Positions 17,242 through 25,593 of a DNA stretch of 64,000 nt are shown here, one piece after another. Position 1 is the first letter of the stretch; the number at the start of each line of letters is the position of its first letter. The translations under genes and the position numbers were made by a program. The notes under the pieces were generated by a model. The model was not told where the DNA came from, made no database searches, and was given only the letters and a program-made list of their open reading frames with translations. The DNA is from CAZBXD01 sp965216395 (GTDB lineage: Bacteria; Pseudomonadota; Alphaproteobacteria; Micavibrionales; SZUA-601). The stretch covers positions 62,001 to 126,000 of the forward strand of contig OZ244156.1 in NCBI GenBank assembly GCA_965216395.1, read 5' to 3'.

Positions 17242-17706
17242 ATGAATAAAAGCATCATTATCTTGGTTGCAAATGGATTTAACGAAGTTGATTTTACAAT
17301 GAGCCAGCGTGCTTTCGCCCAAAAAGGTGCAAAAGTTTCGATCGTAAGCTGTGAAACAGGTTTGGTAAATAGCTGGCGAGATAATAGCTGGGGTCATCAT
17401 TTCCCTGTCGATGCGAATGTTTCAACAGTTCTTGGTTCTGACCATGATTGTATTTTTATTCCAGGGGGAGAGCGCAGTATTGCAAAGCTTTCAGAAAGTG
17501 CTCATTCTAAGCGGATCTTGCGCAGTTTTATTGATGCAAATAAACCCGTGGCCTTGTCTGGTGCGGCGATTGAATTGCTTAAAGCATGCGATCGGCCCAA
17601 TGTAGAAGCTTTGCACAGTCAAAATGACCAAATTGATGATGAATTTATTGCTTTGATGTTGGCTGAATTTAATCAAGAGACGCCACAACTCAAAGCCGCC
17701 GCTTAA
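17242..17706 (+). CDS. DJ-1/PfpI-fold protein lacking the nucleophilic cysteine
   Basis: 154 residues from ATG 17242 (AGGAG at 17226-17230). The Rossmann-like start IILVANGFNEVDFTMSQRAFAQKGAKVSIVS, the block HHFPVDANVSTV and IFIPGGERSIAKL match the DJ-1/PfpI family. The site that normally reads AAICHGP reads VALSGAA, with Ser106 where the catalytic cysteine is expected. It may be a non-enzymatic or sensor member. Ends 11 bases before prfB, so the two may share a transcript. Confidence 0.82.
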   Translation: MNKSIIILVANGFNEVDFTMSQRAFAQKGAKVSIVSCETGLVNSWRDNSWGHHFPVDANVSTVLGSDHDCIFIPGGERSIAKLSESAHSKRILRSFIDANKPVALSGAAIELLKACDRPNVEALHSQNDQIDDEFIALMLAEFNQETPQLKAAA

Positions 17707-17717
17707 ATCATAAAGCT

Positions 17718-18819
17718 ATGAATTCAGAAACCCAAAATCATATTGATGCGATTAAGCAAGCGGTTGATTTGCTAAGGAGGTCTCTTTGACTGGGACAAAG
17801 CACACGCAAAATTAGCAGAACTTGATCAAATTGTTAAAGATCCCCATTTGTGGGATGATCAAGAAAATGCGCAAAAAATTATGCGTGAACGAACCGTGCT
17901 TGAAAATAGTATTCAGACAATTCGTGATATTGAAAATGGTTTGGCTGAACATATTGCGCTTATTGAAATGGCCGAACAAGAAAATGACCAATCGATTATC
18001 AAAGAAGCAGAAGAAGAGATTGCAAAGCTCAAAAAAATTGCCAGTCAAAAAGAGTTGGAAAGTCTGTTATCGGATGAATTTGATGCCAATGATGCTTTTC
18101 TTGAAATTAATGCTGGTGCGGGGGGCACTGAATCATGTGACTGGGCTGAAATGCTTCTTAGAATGTATTTACGTTGGTGTGAAAACCGTGGTTATAAAAC
18201 AGAAATGCAATCTTATACCAGTGGAGATGAAGCGGGTGTTAAATCGGTCACTGTTATGGTGCAGGGGCATAATGCCTCTGGGTGGTTGAAAACCGAGAAC
18301 GGCGTTCATCGCTTAGTCCGTATTTCTCCCTTTGATTCGAATTCAAAACGCCATACGAGTTTTGCCTCTGTTGCTGTATCTCCAGTGCTCGATGATACGA
18401 TAGAAATCGAAATTGACGAAAAAGATCTAAAATTAGATACATTCCGCGCTTCTGGGGCGGGGGGACAACATGTAAACACAACTGATTCAGCCGTGCGTAT
18501 TACGCATTTACCCACGGGCGCTGTTGTCGGTTGTCAATCGGAGCGGTCGCAACATCAAAATCGTCACCAAGCGATGAAAATGTTGAAAGCAAAACTTTTT
18601 GAACTGGAACGGCAAAAACAAGAAGCTGATAAAGCAGCAATGCAAGGTGAAAAGAAAGATATTGGTTGGGGGCATCAAATTCGCTCTTATGTTCTTCATC
18701 CCTATCAAATGGTGAAAGATTTACGCACGGGCGTTGAAACAAGCCAAACGCAGGCTGTCTTAGATGGTGATATTGATCAATTTATAGAAGCGGCGCTGGC
18801 TCAAAGGGCTACACAATAA
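17718..18819 (+). CDS. prfB: Peptide chain release factor 2, programmed +1 frameshift
   Basis: 366 residues after frameshifting. The ATG at 17718 opens 23 codons that end in CTT followed by an in-frame TGA (17787-17789); AGGAGG three bases upstream of the CTT acts as the internal Shine-Dalgarno, and reading continues at GAC 17788 in the +1 frame. Domain markers are the tripeptide anticodon SPF (VRISPFDSN) and the GGQ catalytic loop (GAGGQHVNTTDSAVRI). RF2 terminates at UGA and UAA; the frameshift senses low RF2. A translation from 17848 alone would lose the true N-terminus. Confidence 0.96.
17775..17790 (+). promoter_or_regulatory. prfB: prfB frameshift signal
   Basis: AGGAGG-TCT-CTT-TGA-C: internal Shine-Dalgarno, slippery CTT codon, in-frame UGA with C after it. 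This is the well-known RF2 autoregulatory site. Confidence 0.95.
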
Positions 18820-18824
18820 ATTTG

Positions 18825-18870
18825 TTGACATAATGTTATTTTTGCGCAAAGATCTATTAAATTTAATAGA
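18825..18870 (+). promoter_or_regulatory. Promoter and 18-bp palindrome before an orphan gene
   Basis: TTGACATAAT at 18825-18834 gives a perfect -35; the -10 at the right distance is weak (AAAGAT, 18848-18853). From 18853 to 18870 lies a perfect palindrome, TCTATTAAA-TTTAATAGA, ending 14 bases before the ATG at 18885. Confidence 0.5.
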
Positions 18871-18884
18871 CGTTGGGATGTGTC

Positions 18885-19382
18885 ATGGCAAAATCTATAC
18901 TGCAAAAACTTAAAGATACTATTGGTGATATGACTGGTCATAGTCATTATGCAAGAGAAAAATCTTTTTTAAAACGATTAGGCGTTAACGTCGCTTACAG
19001 CCGTCAAGATCATGATGCGTACTTGGATAAATTGAAAGCTGATGGGAAACCTATACAGTTGTTTTATAGTGAATTTGTTTCTTTGGTTGAACCTGTTTTT
19101 GGAAAGATGGTCGCTAGACCAGTTGTTGACGATGACCCTTTATTACAAGCAACTCGTGAAGCAGATCAAAGAATTATAAAGACTATAAATGATAACTTTT
19201 TATCAATTTCACAATTGAAAGGCACAGACCCATTGCCGCAGATAAAAAAGATTGAATGTAAAAAAATAGATTACAATCGATTAAGCATACTTAATGATTC
19301 TTATTTGAAACCTGAACATCTTACAAATATTAATTTGAGCAATGGTCCTGAAACTAGGACAGTAGATATCTTAACCATGTAG
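18885..19382 (+). CDS. Orphan protein
   Basis: 165 residues from ATG 18885 (an upstream in-frame TTG at 18873 is unlikely). Not recognised. Contains the basic N-terminus MAKSILQKLKDTIGDM, then a mixed charged region; no signal peptide or membrane segment. Follows prfB by 65 bases but has its own TTGACA promoter and palindrome, so it is probably an independent unit. AT-rich compared with prfB. Confidence 0.7.
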   Translation: MAKSILQKLKDTIGDMTGHSHYAREKSFLKRLGVNVAYSRQDHDAYLDKLKADGKPIQLFYSEFVSLVEPVFGKMVARPVVDDDPLLQATREADQRIIKTINDNFLSISQLKGTDPLPQIKKIECKKIDYNRLSILNDSYLKPEHLTNINLSNGPETRTVDILTM

Positions 19383-19491
19383 CGACAGGGCCAAGATTAT
19401 AAATCGTCATTAGATAGCATGCTTCTAAGGTCAATAAAGCCAAAGGTGTTGTAAAAAAAACATGTGTTTTTATTCTAATTTTTTGTGTCAT
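19354..19491 (-). CDS. Small putative membrane protein
   Basis: 45 residues, starting MTQKIRIKTHVFFTTPLALL. Its ATG overlaps the stop codon of the upstream gene as TAATG (19493-19489), a common sign of coupled translation. A single hydrophobic stretch (residues 11-30) follows a basic N-terminus. The last 29 bases overlap the opposite-strand orphan. Real but unproven; chance ORFs of this length are not rare. Confidence 0.4.
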   Translation of the reverse strand: MTQKIRIKTHVFFTTPLALLTLEACYLMTIYNLGPVATWLRYLLS

Positions 19492-20114
19492 TACGCCACC
19501 GCCATAACGATATCGTCGTTATTCATCGATAAAATATGTTCTTGACCTGCATTCGATTTTTTTAATGCGATGCGTTGGTTGTTTTGCGCAAAAGCGGCCA
19601 TGGTGCTTTTTTTAATGGCTTTTTTCTCTTGCCTTTTAACGCGTTCTTCCAAAGTGGCAAAGGCCATTGCCATGAGGGTCATCATATTACGAAGTTTCCG
19701 CGTTTCTGTTTCGACATGGCGTTCATGGCGTATTTCTTCTTCATAAGCGCGCCGGCGGCGTAGGCGCATCGCTTTTTCCAAAACGGTTAAATTATTTTGA
19801 TTTTCTAATTCATGTAAATCTTGCGCGGCCTCCATCAAAGCTTCTCCAAAACCGCCCCCCATATTGGTTAAACTATCCAGTAAATCAAGACCAGCGAATG
19901 ACCCTAAACCAGCTAAGGCCAATTCACCGAAAATAGCATCCCCTTGACTATTCGTGAATTCTTTTTGTGCGATCACGCGCTCTTCATGATTAAGGTGTTT
20001 TTTAGCTGGTGCTAAATTGTTTAAATGGTTATTCAGTGATTGCAAAGTAATCCCCAAACTATGCAATGTATTATTGATCTGTAAATCATTTGGGTTTGTA
20101 TTATATATTGTCAT
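19491..20114 (-). CDS. Orphan protein with Gly-rich hydrophobic centre and coiled coil
   Basis: 207 residues, not recognised. Residues about 58-92 are Gly/Ala/Leu rich (FGELALAGLGSFAGLDLLDS); residues 100-170 are strongly charged with four consecutive arginines (MRLRRRRAYEEEIRHERH) and could be a coiled coil. Unlike most orphans here, its composition is close to that of the housekeeping genes. A small hydrophobic ORF overlaps its stop codon. Confidence 0.72.
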   Translation of the reverse strand: MTIYNTNPNDLQINNTLHSLGITLQSLNNHLNNLAPAKKHLNHEERVIAQKEFTNSQGDAIFGELALAGLGSFAGLDLLDSLTNMGGGFGEALMEAAQDLHELENQNNLTVLEKAMRLRRRRAYEEEIRHERHVETETRKLRNMMTLMAMAFATLEERVKRQEKKAIKKSTMAAFAQNNQRIALKKSNAGQEHILSMNNDDIVMAVA

Positions 20115-20409
20115 TTTCTTCTATCCTCACACATAAATAGTTCTCACTATTTCCTCAACACATCTTATTTAAAACACACTTATGGTAAACAATCCGTAAA
20201 CATATATGTAAATAAATCATTGGTTTATAAGATAAATATATATAAAATTTTATGCGAATTAATGTTATACTATGGAAATATCGATTAATTCTAGCGTTTC
20301 TTGATTCTGCTTCATAAGAGGATAACAAATTCTATCGTCAGATTTTTTTTGTTTAAAAATAATCAATCTTATTAGAAAAGCGAATCAGTTAAGCAAATTT
20401 ATAAATTTT
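20115..20409. other. AT-rich gap without a recognised gene
   Basis: 295 bases between the 207-residue orphan and the end of mgtE, both on the minus strand. It contains the sequence CCTCACACAT (20125-20134), also present near 44978 and 61977, and long A/T runs. I see no convincing terminator, RNA gene or ORF over 25 codons. Confidence 0.5.
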
Positions 20410-21804
20410 TTAAAACAAAAGAAGTGTTGCCAAACCGAGAAAAACGGCAAAACCAATAATATCCGTGATGGTGGTTAAGAAAACACCGGAGGCGAGGGCT
20501 GGATCAATATTGAATCGTTTTAAGCTTAGGGGAATCAACATGCCTGCCAACCCGGCAATAATCATATTGATAATCATTGCAAAACCAATGATTAGCCCAA
20601 TCATACCATCATTAAACCAAATATAAGCGGTTAAACCGGCAATAACAGCAAAAGCGGAACCATTAATAAAGCCAACCATTGTTTCTTTAATTGTAATACG
20701 CATCGCATTGGTGGTGGATAATTCTTTTGTTGCCAATGCACGTACCGCCACAGTTAACGTTTGCGTGCCAGCATTTCCACCCATGCTGGCGACGATGGGC
20801 ATTAAAATTGCCAAGGCAACGATTTCTTCCAAAGTATTGGCAAAAAAACCAATAGCAATGGAGGCTAAGATCGCTGTCATCAGATTAAGCATAAGCCATA
20901 CAAACCGCGACTTTGTCGTTCGCCAGATTCCACGATTAATATCGCTGTCCCCCATACCAGCAAGACGAAAAATATCCTCCTCAGCTTCTTCGTCGACAAC
21001 GGTCACGATATCGTCAATCGTGATTACGCCAAGTAATCGGTTATTCTCATTAACAACAGGTGCAGAAATGAGTGTATCCCGTCTGAAAATATGGGCTACT
21101 TCTTCTTGGTCCATCGTAACGGGAATAAGGTAAAGGTTGTTCTTTTTAATATCGCCTAATTTGACAGACCGTTCTGAGCGCATAATTTGAGCCAGAGGAA
21201 CCGCCCCCACGACATGATACATAGGATCAACAATAAAAATATCATAAAATCCTTCGGGTAAGGCATCGTTAAGACCCCTTAAATAGTCAAGCGTTTTCCC
21301 CACCGTCCAAAATTTTGGTGCGACAATAAATTCTCTTTGCATCATACGACCCGCACTATCTTCTGGATAGGTCAGACCTTCTTCAACAAGGTTTCTTATT
21401 CGCTTGGAAACATGATGTAAGATTTGTTTGCGCTCATCTTCGGGAAAAAATTCAACCAATTCAACCGCATCATCTGAATCCAAATCAGCTATGATAGAGC
21501 CAATATGTGCAGGTTCTAAATTTTTTAACACCAATTCAGTTGTATCACGATTAAGATAAGCAATTGTTTCGGCGGGCATATTCTCGCCGATATGCTGAAT
21601 AAGAGAAATTGCATCCGAACTACTTAAAGTTTGTAAGACGCGGGCAAGATCTGCGGCGTTAATTTCTTTGAGTAAGGTGTCAACACTGCTTAAATCGTCA
21701 TTGTGTAACGCAAATTCGATTGTTGTAATTGTCGCATCCGCAATCACGTAATTAACTTCTTGCGTTTCTTCTTGATCAATAATGCTATTTTGTGCCGTTT
21801 CCAT
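20410..21804 (-). CDS. mgtE: Magnesium transporter MgtE
   Basis: 464 residues. N-terminal helical domain with LLKEINAADLARVLQTL and DLDSDDAVELVEFFPEDE repeats, a CBS pair (about residues 140-265; TYPEDSAGRMM and VVNENNRLLGVITIDDIVTVV), then five membrane segments from about residue 295 with the pore motif ILMPIVASMGGNAGTQTL. Gated Mg2+ channel of the inner membrane. maeB lies upstream on the same strand, 56 bases away. Confidence 0.95.
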   Translation of the reverse strand: METAQNSIIDQEETQEVNYVIADATITTIEFALHNDDLSSVDTLLKEINAADLARVLQTLSSSDAISLIQHIGENMPAETIAYLNRDTTELVLKNLEPAHIGSIIADLDSDDAVELVEFFPEDERKQILHHVSKRIRNLVEEGLTYPEDSAGRMMQREFIVAPKFWTVGKTLDYLRGLNDALPEGFYDIFIVDPMYHVVGAVPLAQIMRSERSVKLGDIKKNNLYLIPVTMDQEEVAHIFRRDTLISAPVVNENNRLLGVITIDDIVTVVDEEAEEDIFRLAGMGDSDINRGIWRTTKSRFVWLMLNLMTAILASIAIGFFANTLEEIVALAILMPIVASMGGNAGTQTLTVAVRALATKELSTTNAMRITIKETMVGFINGSAFAVIAGLTAYIWFNDGMIGLIIGFAMIINMIIAGLAGMLIPLSLKRFNIDPALASGVFLTTITDIIGFAVFLGLATLLLF

Positions 21805-21860
21805 GACCCCAAGATAGAAGTAAGACGCGGCCAGAGCAAGGATATTATTTCAGTATTATT

Positions 21861-24191
21861 TTATACACCTGGTACAATTTTATGACGTTTACTGTGATTT
21901 GATTTTTGCTCTTGAATATCCGCAGCAGCCAATGTTGAGATATTAACCAAACCACGAGAACGAATGGCTGGATGTAATATATGCACAGGTTTTTCTAATC
22001 CCATCAAAATCGGCCCCACAGAAATCGTGTCAGAAAGTGATTTCAATAAATTATATGAGATACTCGCAGCATCAATATTAGGCATGACGAGCAGATTAGC
22101 CGCACCTTTTAATTGTGAATGGGGGAAAATAGTATTGCGGACATTGCTGAGTAAGGCTGCATCACCGTGCATTTCACCTTCGACCTCCAACTCAGGTGCC
22201 AAGCGGTGGATTATTTCTAAGGCTTGGCGCATTTTCAAAGCGCTGGGTGTATTATGCGATCCAAAATTAGAATGACTTAACAGCGCCGCTTTGGGTTCCA
22301 TGCCAAAACGTCTGACTTCATCAGCGGCCATAATTGTCATATTGGCAATTTCTTGTGCCGTTGGATCAGGATTGACGTGCGTGTCACAAATAAATTTATT
22401 TCCTTCTGGCATCATCATCAGTGTTAAGGCGGCTGGTTGTGTGACGCCTTCTTTCAATGCAACAAGATTCATAACATGGCGTAGATGAAAATGGTAATGG
22501 CCAACCATACCGCAAATTAATGCATCGCCTTCGCCTTTATTGAGTAATATTGAACCAATAACCGTTGCATTTGTTCGCAAAACGGTTTTTGCCCCCGCAG
22601 GAGTGACCCCTTCACGTTGCATTTTCTCGTGATAATAATTCCAATATTCATTATAACGTTGATCATTTTGCGGATCGACAAGTGTGAAATCTTTATCTTC
22701 TTTTAGGCGCAAGCCTAATTTTTTAATTCTGGCTTCAACGACTTCTCGTCGTCCAACCAGAACAGGATAGGCAATACCTTCATCACGTATGGTTTGCGCG
22801 GCTTGTAAAACATTGTATTCTTCACCCTCGGCGTAAATAATTTTTTGCTTACCTTTACCTTTAGTCGCTTGCTCATAAACAGGGCGCATCACCATATTGG
22901 CCTGTGAAACGTAAGCTTCAAGATGTTCACGATAGGTTTTAAATTTTTTAATCGGCCGTTTCGCTACGCCTGAATCAATGGCCGCTTTGGCCACGGCAAT
23001 GGGTAAATCCACCATAAGACGTGGGTCAAACGGTTTAGGGATTAAATAATCTTTACCAAAAACCATTGTTTCACCACCATAGGCAGACGTCACCGATTCA
23101 TTGGTTTCTTTGGTTGCTAAATCGGCAATCGCCTTAACACAGGCCACTTTAATTTCTTCATTAATCACCGTCGCACCAACATCCAAAGCACCACGGAAAA
23201 TAAAGGGGAAACACAGAACATTATTTACCTGATTGGGAAAATCGGAGCGTCCCGTTGCCATATACGCATCTGGGCGCAGTTTTTTAACTTCTTCTGGCAT
23301 AATTTCGGGTGTTGGGTTCGCCAGAGCCATGATAAAAGGCTGGTCATTGAATTCTTTGAGCCAATTGGGGTTTAAAACCCCTGGTCCGGATAATCCAAGG
23401 AAAAGATCAATTTTTTCATTTTTAATGACATCTTCTAAACTGCGATGTTTGGTATCTTGGGCAAAACGAGCGCGTTCTTTCTCCATGTTGGGATTACGCC
23501 CTTGATAAATAACCCCTTTGCGGTCTGTGGCAAAAATATGGCTTCGTTTCACACCTGTGCTGACCAACATGTTCATACAGGCAATCGCCGAGGCCCCTGC
23601 GCCTGAAGTTACAATTCTAACATCTTTCAATTTTCGTTTTGTCAAACGGGCCCAATTATAGACGGCCGCGGCCACAATGATTGCCGTGCCGTGTTGATCA
23701 TCATGAAAAACGGGGATATTCATGCGTTCGCGTAGTTTGCGCTCAATTTCAAAACATTCGGGCGCTTTGATATCTTCTAAATTAATACCACCAAAGCTGG
23801 GTTCTAAACTGGCGACAATATCAATAAATTTATCAGGGTCTAATTCGTCAATTTCAATATCAATCGCATCAATATTGGCAAATTTCTTAAACAGAACCGC
23901 TTTACCTTCCATAACCGGTTTAGACGCTAAGGGGCCAATATTACCCAAACCTAGAACCGCCGTGCCATTGGTAATAACAGCAACGACATTGCCACGCGTT
24001 GTATAATCACGCGCCTTATCCGGATCTTTGGCAATTTCTTCGCATGGAACGGCCACACCCGGGGAGTAAGCCAAAGATAAATCACGGGCATTGGCCATAT
24101 CTTTGGTTGCCTGAATGGCAAATTTACCCGGGATGGGAAATTGATGGTAATCAAGCGCATCTTGGCGAAAACTATCTTTTTTCTTAGGCAT
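21861..24191 (-). CDS. maeB: NADP-dependent malic enzyme with phosphotransacetylase-like domain
   Basis: 776 residues, the size of MaeB. Converts malate to pyruvate, CO2 and NADPH. N-terminal half: SLAYSPGVAVPCEEIAKDP, TNGTAVLGLGNIG, FHDDQHGTAIIVAAAV and the nucleotide-binding VTSGAGASAIACMNML. C-terminal half from about residue 430 resembles phosphate acetyltransferase (YAEGEEYNVLQAAQTIRDEG, MMMPEGNKFICDTHVN) but is usually not catalytic in MaeB. Start ATG 24191. Confidence 0.95.
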   Translation of the reverse strand: MPKKKDSFRQDALDYHQFPIPGKFAIQATKDMANARDLSLAYSPGVAVPCEEIAKDPDKARDYTTRGNVVAVITNGTAVLGLGNIGPLASKPVMEGKAVLFKKFANIDAIDIEIDELDPDKFIDIVASLEPSFGGINLEDIKAPECFEIERKLRERMNIPVFHDDQHGTAIIVAAAVYNWARLTKRKLKDVRIVTSGAGASAIACMNMLVSTGVKRSHIFATDRKGVIYQGRNPNMEKERARFAQDTKHRSLEDVIKNEKIDLFLGLSGPGVLNPNWLKEFNDQPFIMALANPTPEIMPEEVKKLRPDAYMATGRSDFPNQVNNVLCFPFIFRGALDVGATVINEEIKVACVKAIADLATKETNESVTSAYGGETMVFGKDYLIPKPFDPRLMVDLPIAVAKAAIDSGVAKRPIKKFKTYREHLEAYVSQANMVMRPVYEQATKGKGKQKIIYAEGEEYNVLQAAQTIRDEGIAYPVLVGRREVVEARIKKLGLRLKEDKDFTLVDPQNDQRYNEYWNYYHEKMQREGVTPAGAKTVLRTNATVIGSILLNKGEGDALICGMVGHYHFHLRHVMNLVALKEGVTQPAALTLMMMPEGNKFICDTHVNPDPTAQEIANMTIMAADEVRRFGMEPKAALLSHSNFGSHNTPSALKMRQALEIIHRLAPELEVEGEMHGDAALLSNVRNTIFPHSQLKGAANLLVMPNIDAASISYNLLKSLSDTISVGPILMGLEKPVHILHPAIRSRGLVNISTLAAADIQEQKSNHSKRHKIVPGV

Positions 24192-24297
24192 AGAAATATA
24201 TTCCTTAGCGATTACAGTTTTAAGAAACTCTGACTATAAGGGGACAATATTACTGGGGCAAGTGTCTTTGTTGGATCAATGTTTGCCTATTGGTGGA

Positions 24298-24386
24298 TGG
24301 TGCGGCCGAGAGGACTTGAACCTCCACGGGATTTAACTCCCACAGCGACCTCAACGCTGCGCGTCTACCAATTCCGCCACGACCGC
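24298..24386 (-). tRNA. tRNA-Leu (GAG anticodon), CCA encoded
   Basis: Read on the minus strand from 24386: acceptor GCGGTCG pairs with CGGCCGC, D-arm TGGCGGAATTGGTAGACGC, anticodon stem CAGCG/CGCTG with loop TTGAGGT, a long variable arm (TGGGAGTTAAATCCCG) as in class II tRNAs, T-arm GGAGGTTCAAGTCCTCT, and encoded CCA at 24298-24300. Decodes CUU/CUC leucine codons. Lies between an orphan gene and maeB. Confidence 0.97.
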
Positions 24387-24410
24387 GTGTGAAAAGTAGG
24401 TGCCAATTAA

Positions 24411-24833
24411 TTACCGCATTCCTAATTTATTTGCAACATGAATAACAGCATTTGCAGATATTTGAGCTTTTGCTTTTATAACACCGCCTGTTATATCGCC
24501 ATTATTCTCAATTTTATCAGCTAAGATTTTTGATGATATCTCACCAATTTCTTCCACAAGACTCTCAGTAATCACAGAAAATGTTTCTTGTTTACGAATA
24601 GAGATTAAATTTTCTTTTATCGTTTTGGTTATAGCTTCGTTGGCCTTAGCGGGATCAATTGTTTTACCTTGAGCAGCTGCTTTAAGCCAGTCTAGTGGTA
24701 CAAGTGATGCAAAAGTCATTGTTTTTATATTTTTTAAGTGAGCTCCGTGAATCGTGTTATTTTCAAGCAGCGGTGCAATGCTTACTGCTTTATTATAAGC
24801 CATAATTTCAATTTCTTGTTTATTTTCTGCCAT
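24411..24833 (-). CDS. Orphan protein
   Basis: 140 residues, not recognised. Helical by composition; conserved-looking features are a possible amphipathic segment EIGEISSKILADKI and the end NAVIHVANKLGMR. No signal peptide or membrane segment. It is driven by a near-perfect sigma-70 promoter and ends 24 bases before the tRNA-Leu gene on the same strand, so tRNA-Leu could be transcribed with it. Confidence 0.7.
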   Translation of the reverse strand: MAENKQEIEIMAYNKAVSIAPLLENNTIHGAHLKNIKTMTFASLVPLDWLKAAAQGKTIDPAKANEAITKTIKENLISIRKQETFSVITESLVEEIGEISSKILADKIENNGDITGGVIKAKAQISANAVIHVANKLGMR

Positions 24834-24870
24834 TTTTTACACCATCTTTATATTTGAGTTAATAAATATG

Positions 24871-24899
24871 TAAATATCATAGTCATTGCTTAGTGTCAA
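24871..24899 (-). promoter_or_regulatory. Sigma-70 promoter of the 140-residue orphan
   Basis: On the minus strand TTGACA (24899-24894), 17 bases, TATTTA (24876-24871). About 37 bases before the ATG. Confidence 0.65.
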
Positions 24900-24936
24900 C
24901 TCAATTATTTAATGGATCAATTTTTTTGATATCTAT

Positions 24937-25590
24937 ATGCTCTTTAACATTATGAAGTGGATTACCAGTAATAATCTTATTAAATATCCCGCCGCCATTG
25001 ATGAGATGGAGGATTGCGTGAATGGTATCATTAACGGTACACGTGAGGAAACGATTTGGCTTTTAGAACATCCACCCATTTATACCGCCGGTACCAGTGC
25101 GCGTGAAGTCGATTTACTTGAACCTCGATTTCCCGTTTATCAAACGGGGCGGGGCGGTGAATATACCTATCACGGGCCAGGCCAAAGGGTTATTTATGCC
25201 ATGTTAGATCTTAAGAAAAGAAATATGCAAGATTTACGGCGCTATGTTTGGAATTTAGAAGAATGGATTATTCTAACCCTTGCGCAATTAGGTGTGCATG
25301 CGGGGCGCCGTGATGGTCGTGTCGGCCTTTGGGTGGCGATGGATGATTATGGTGGTGCAAAAGGGCGTGAAAGTAAAATCGCCGCAATTGGTGTGCGGGT
25401 GCGTAAATGGGTGACATTTCATGGGATATCCCTGAATGTTCATCCCAATCTTGAACATTTTGCAGGGATTGTTCCCTGTGGCATTGCTGACCACGGCGTG
25501 ACCTCTCTGGCACAATTGGGGAAAACGACCGATTATCAACACATTGATCCCATATTGAAAAAAACGTTTAATCATGTTTTTATGCGTTGA
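24937..25590 (+). CDS. lipB: Octanoyl-[acyl-carrier protein] transferase LipB
   Basis: 217 residues from ATG 24937 (ATG 24952 is an alternative). Moves octanoate from ACP to lipoyl domains, first step of lipoate assembly. TGRGGEYTYHGPGQRVIY is the family signature; the catalytic Lys lies in ESKIAAIGVRVRKWVTFHG and the catalytic Cys in GIVPCGIADHGVTSL. LipA is not in the window. Divergent from the orphan at 24411. Confidence 0.95.
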   Translation: MLFNIMKWITSNNLIKYPAAIDEMEDCVNGIINGTREETIWLLEHPPIYTAGTSAREVDLLEPRFPVYQTGRGGEYTYHGPGQRVIYAMLDLKKRNMQDLRRYVWNLEEWIILTLAQLGVHAGRRDGRVGLWVAMDDYGGAKGRESKIAAIGVRVRKWVTFHGISLNVHPNLEHFAGIVPCGIADHGVTSLAQLGKTTDYQHIDPILKKTFNHVFMR

Positions 25591-25593
25591 AAT

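Noticed and set aside
17848..18819. prfB as a 323-residue gene starting at 17848
   Set aside because: The true ATG is at 17718 with the programmed frameshift; starting later drops the conserved N-terminal part.
20115..20409. Small RNA or tiny gene in the mgtE/orphan gap
   Set aside because: Only AT-rich runs and a 21-codon ORF without a ribosome-binding site; no stable fold by eye.
24240..24297. Possible terminator after tRNA-Leu
   Set aside because: GGGGAC and TGGGGC stretches do not form a stem with a T-run on the minus strand.
24387..24410. Sigma-54-like site (TGGCACC) before tRNA-Leu
   Set aside because: The -12 GC is absent (TTTTCA), so only half of the consensus is met.
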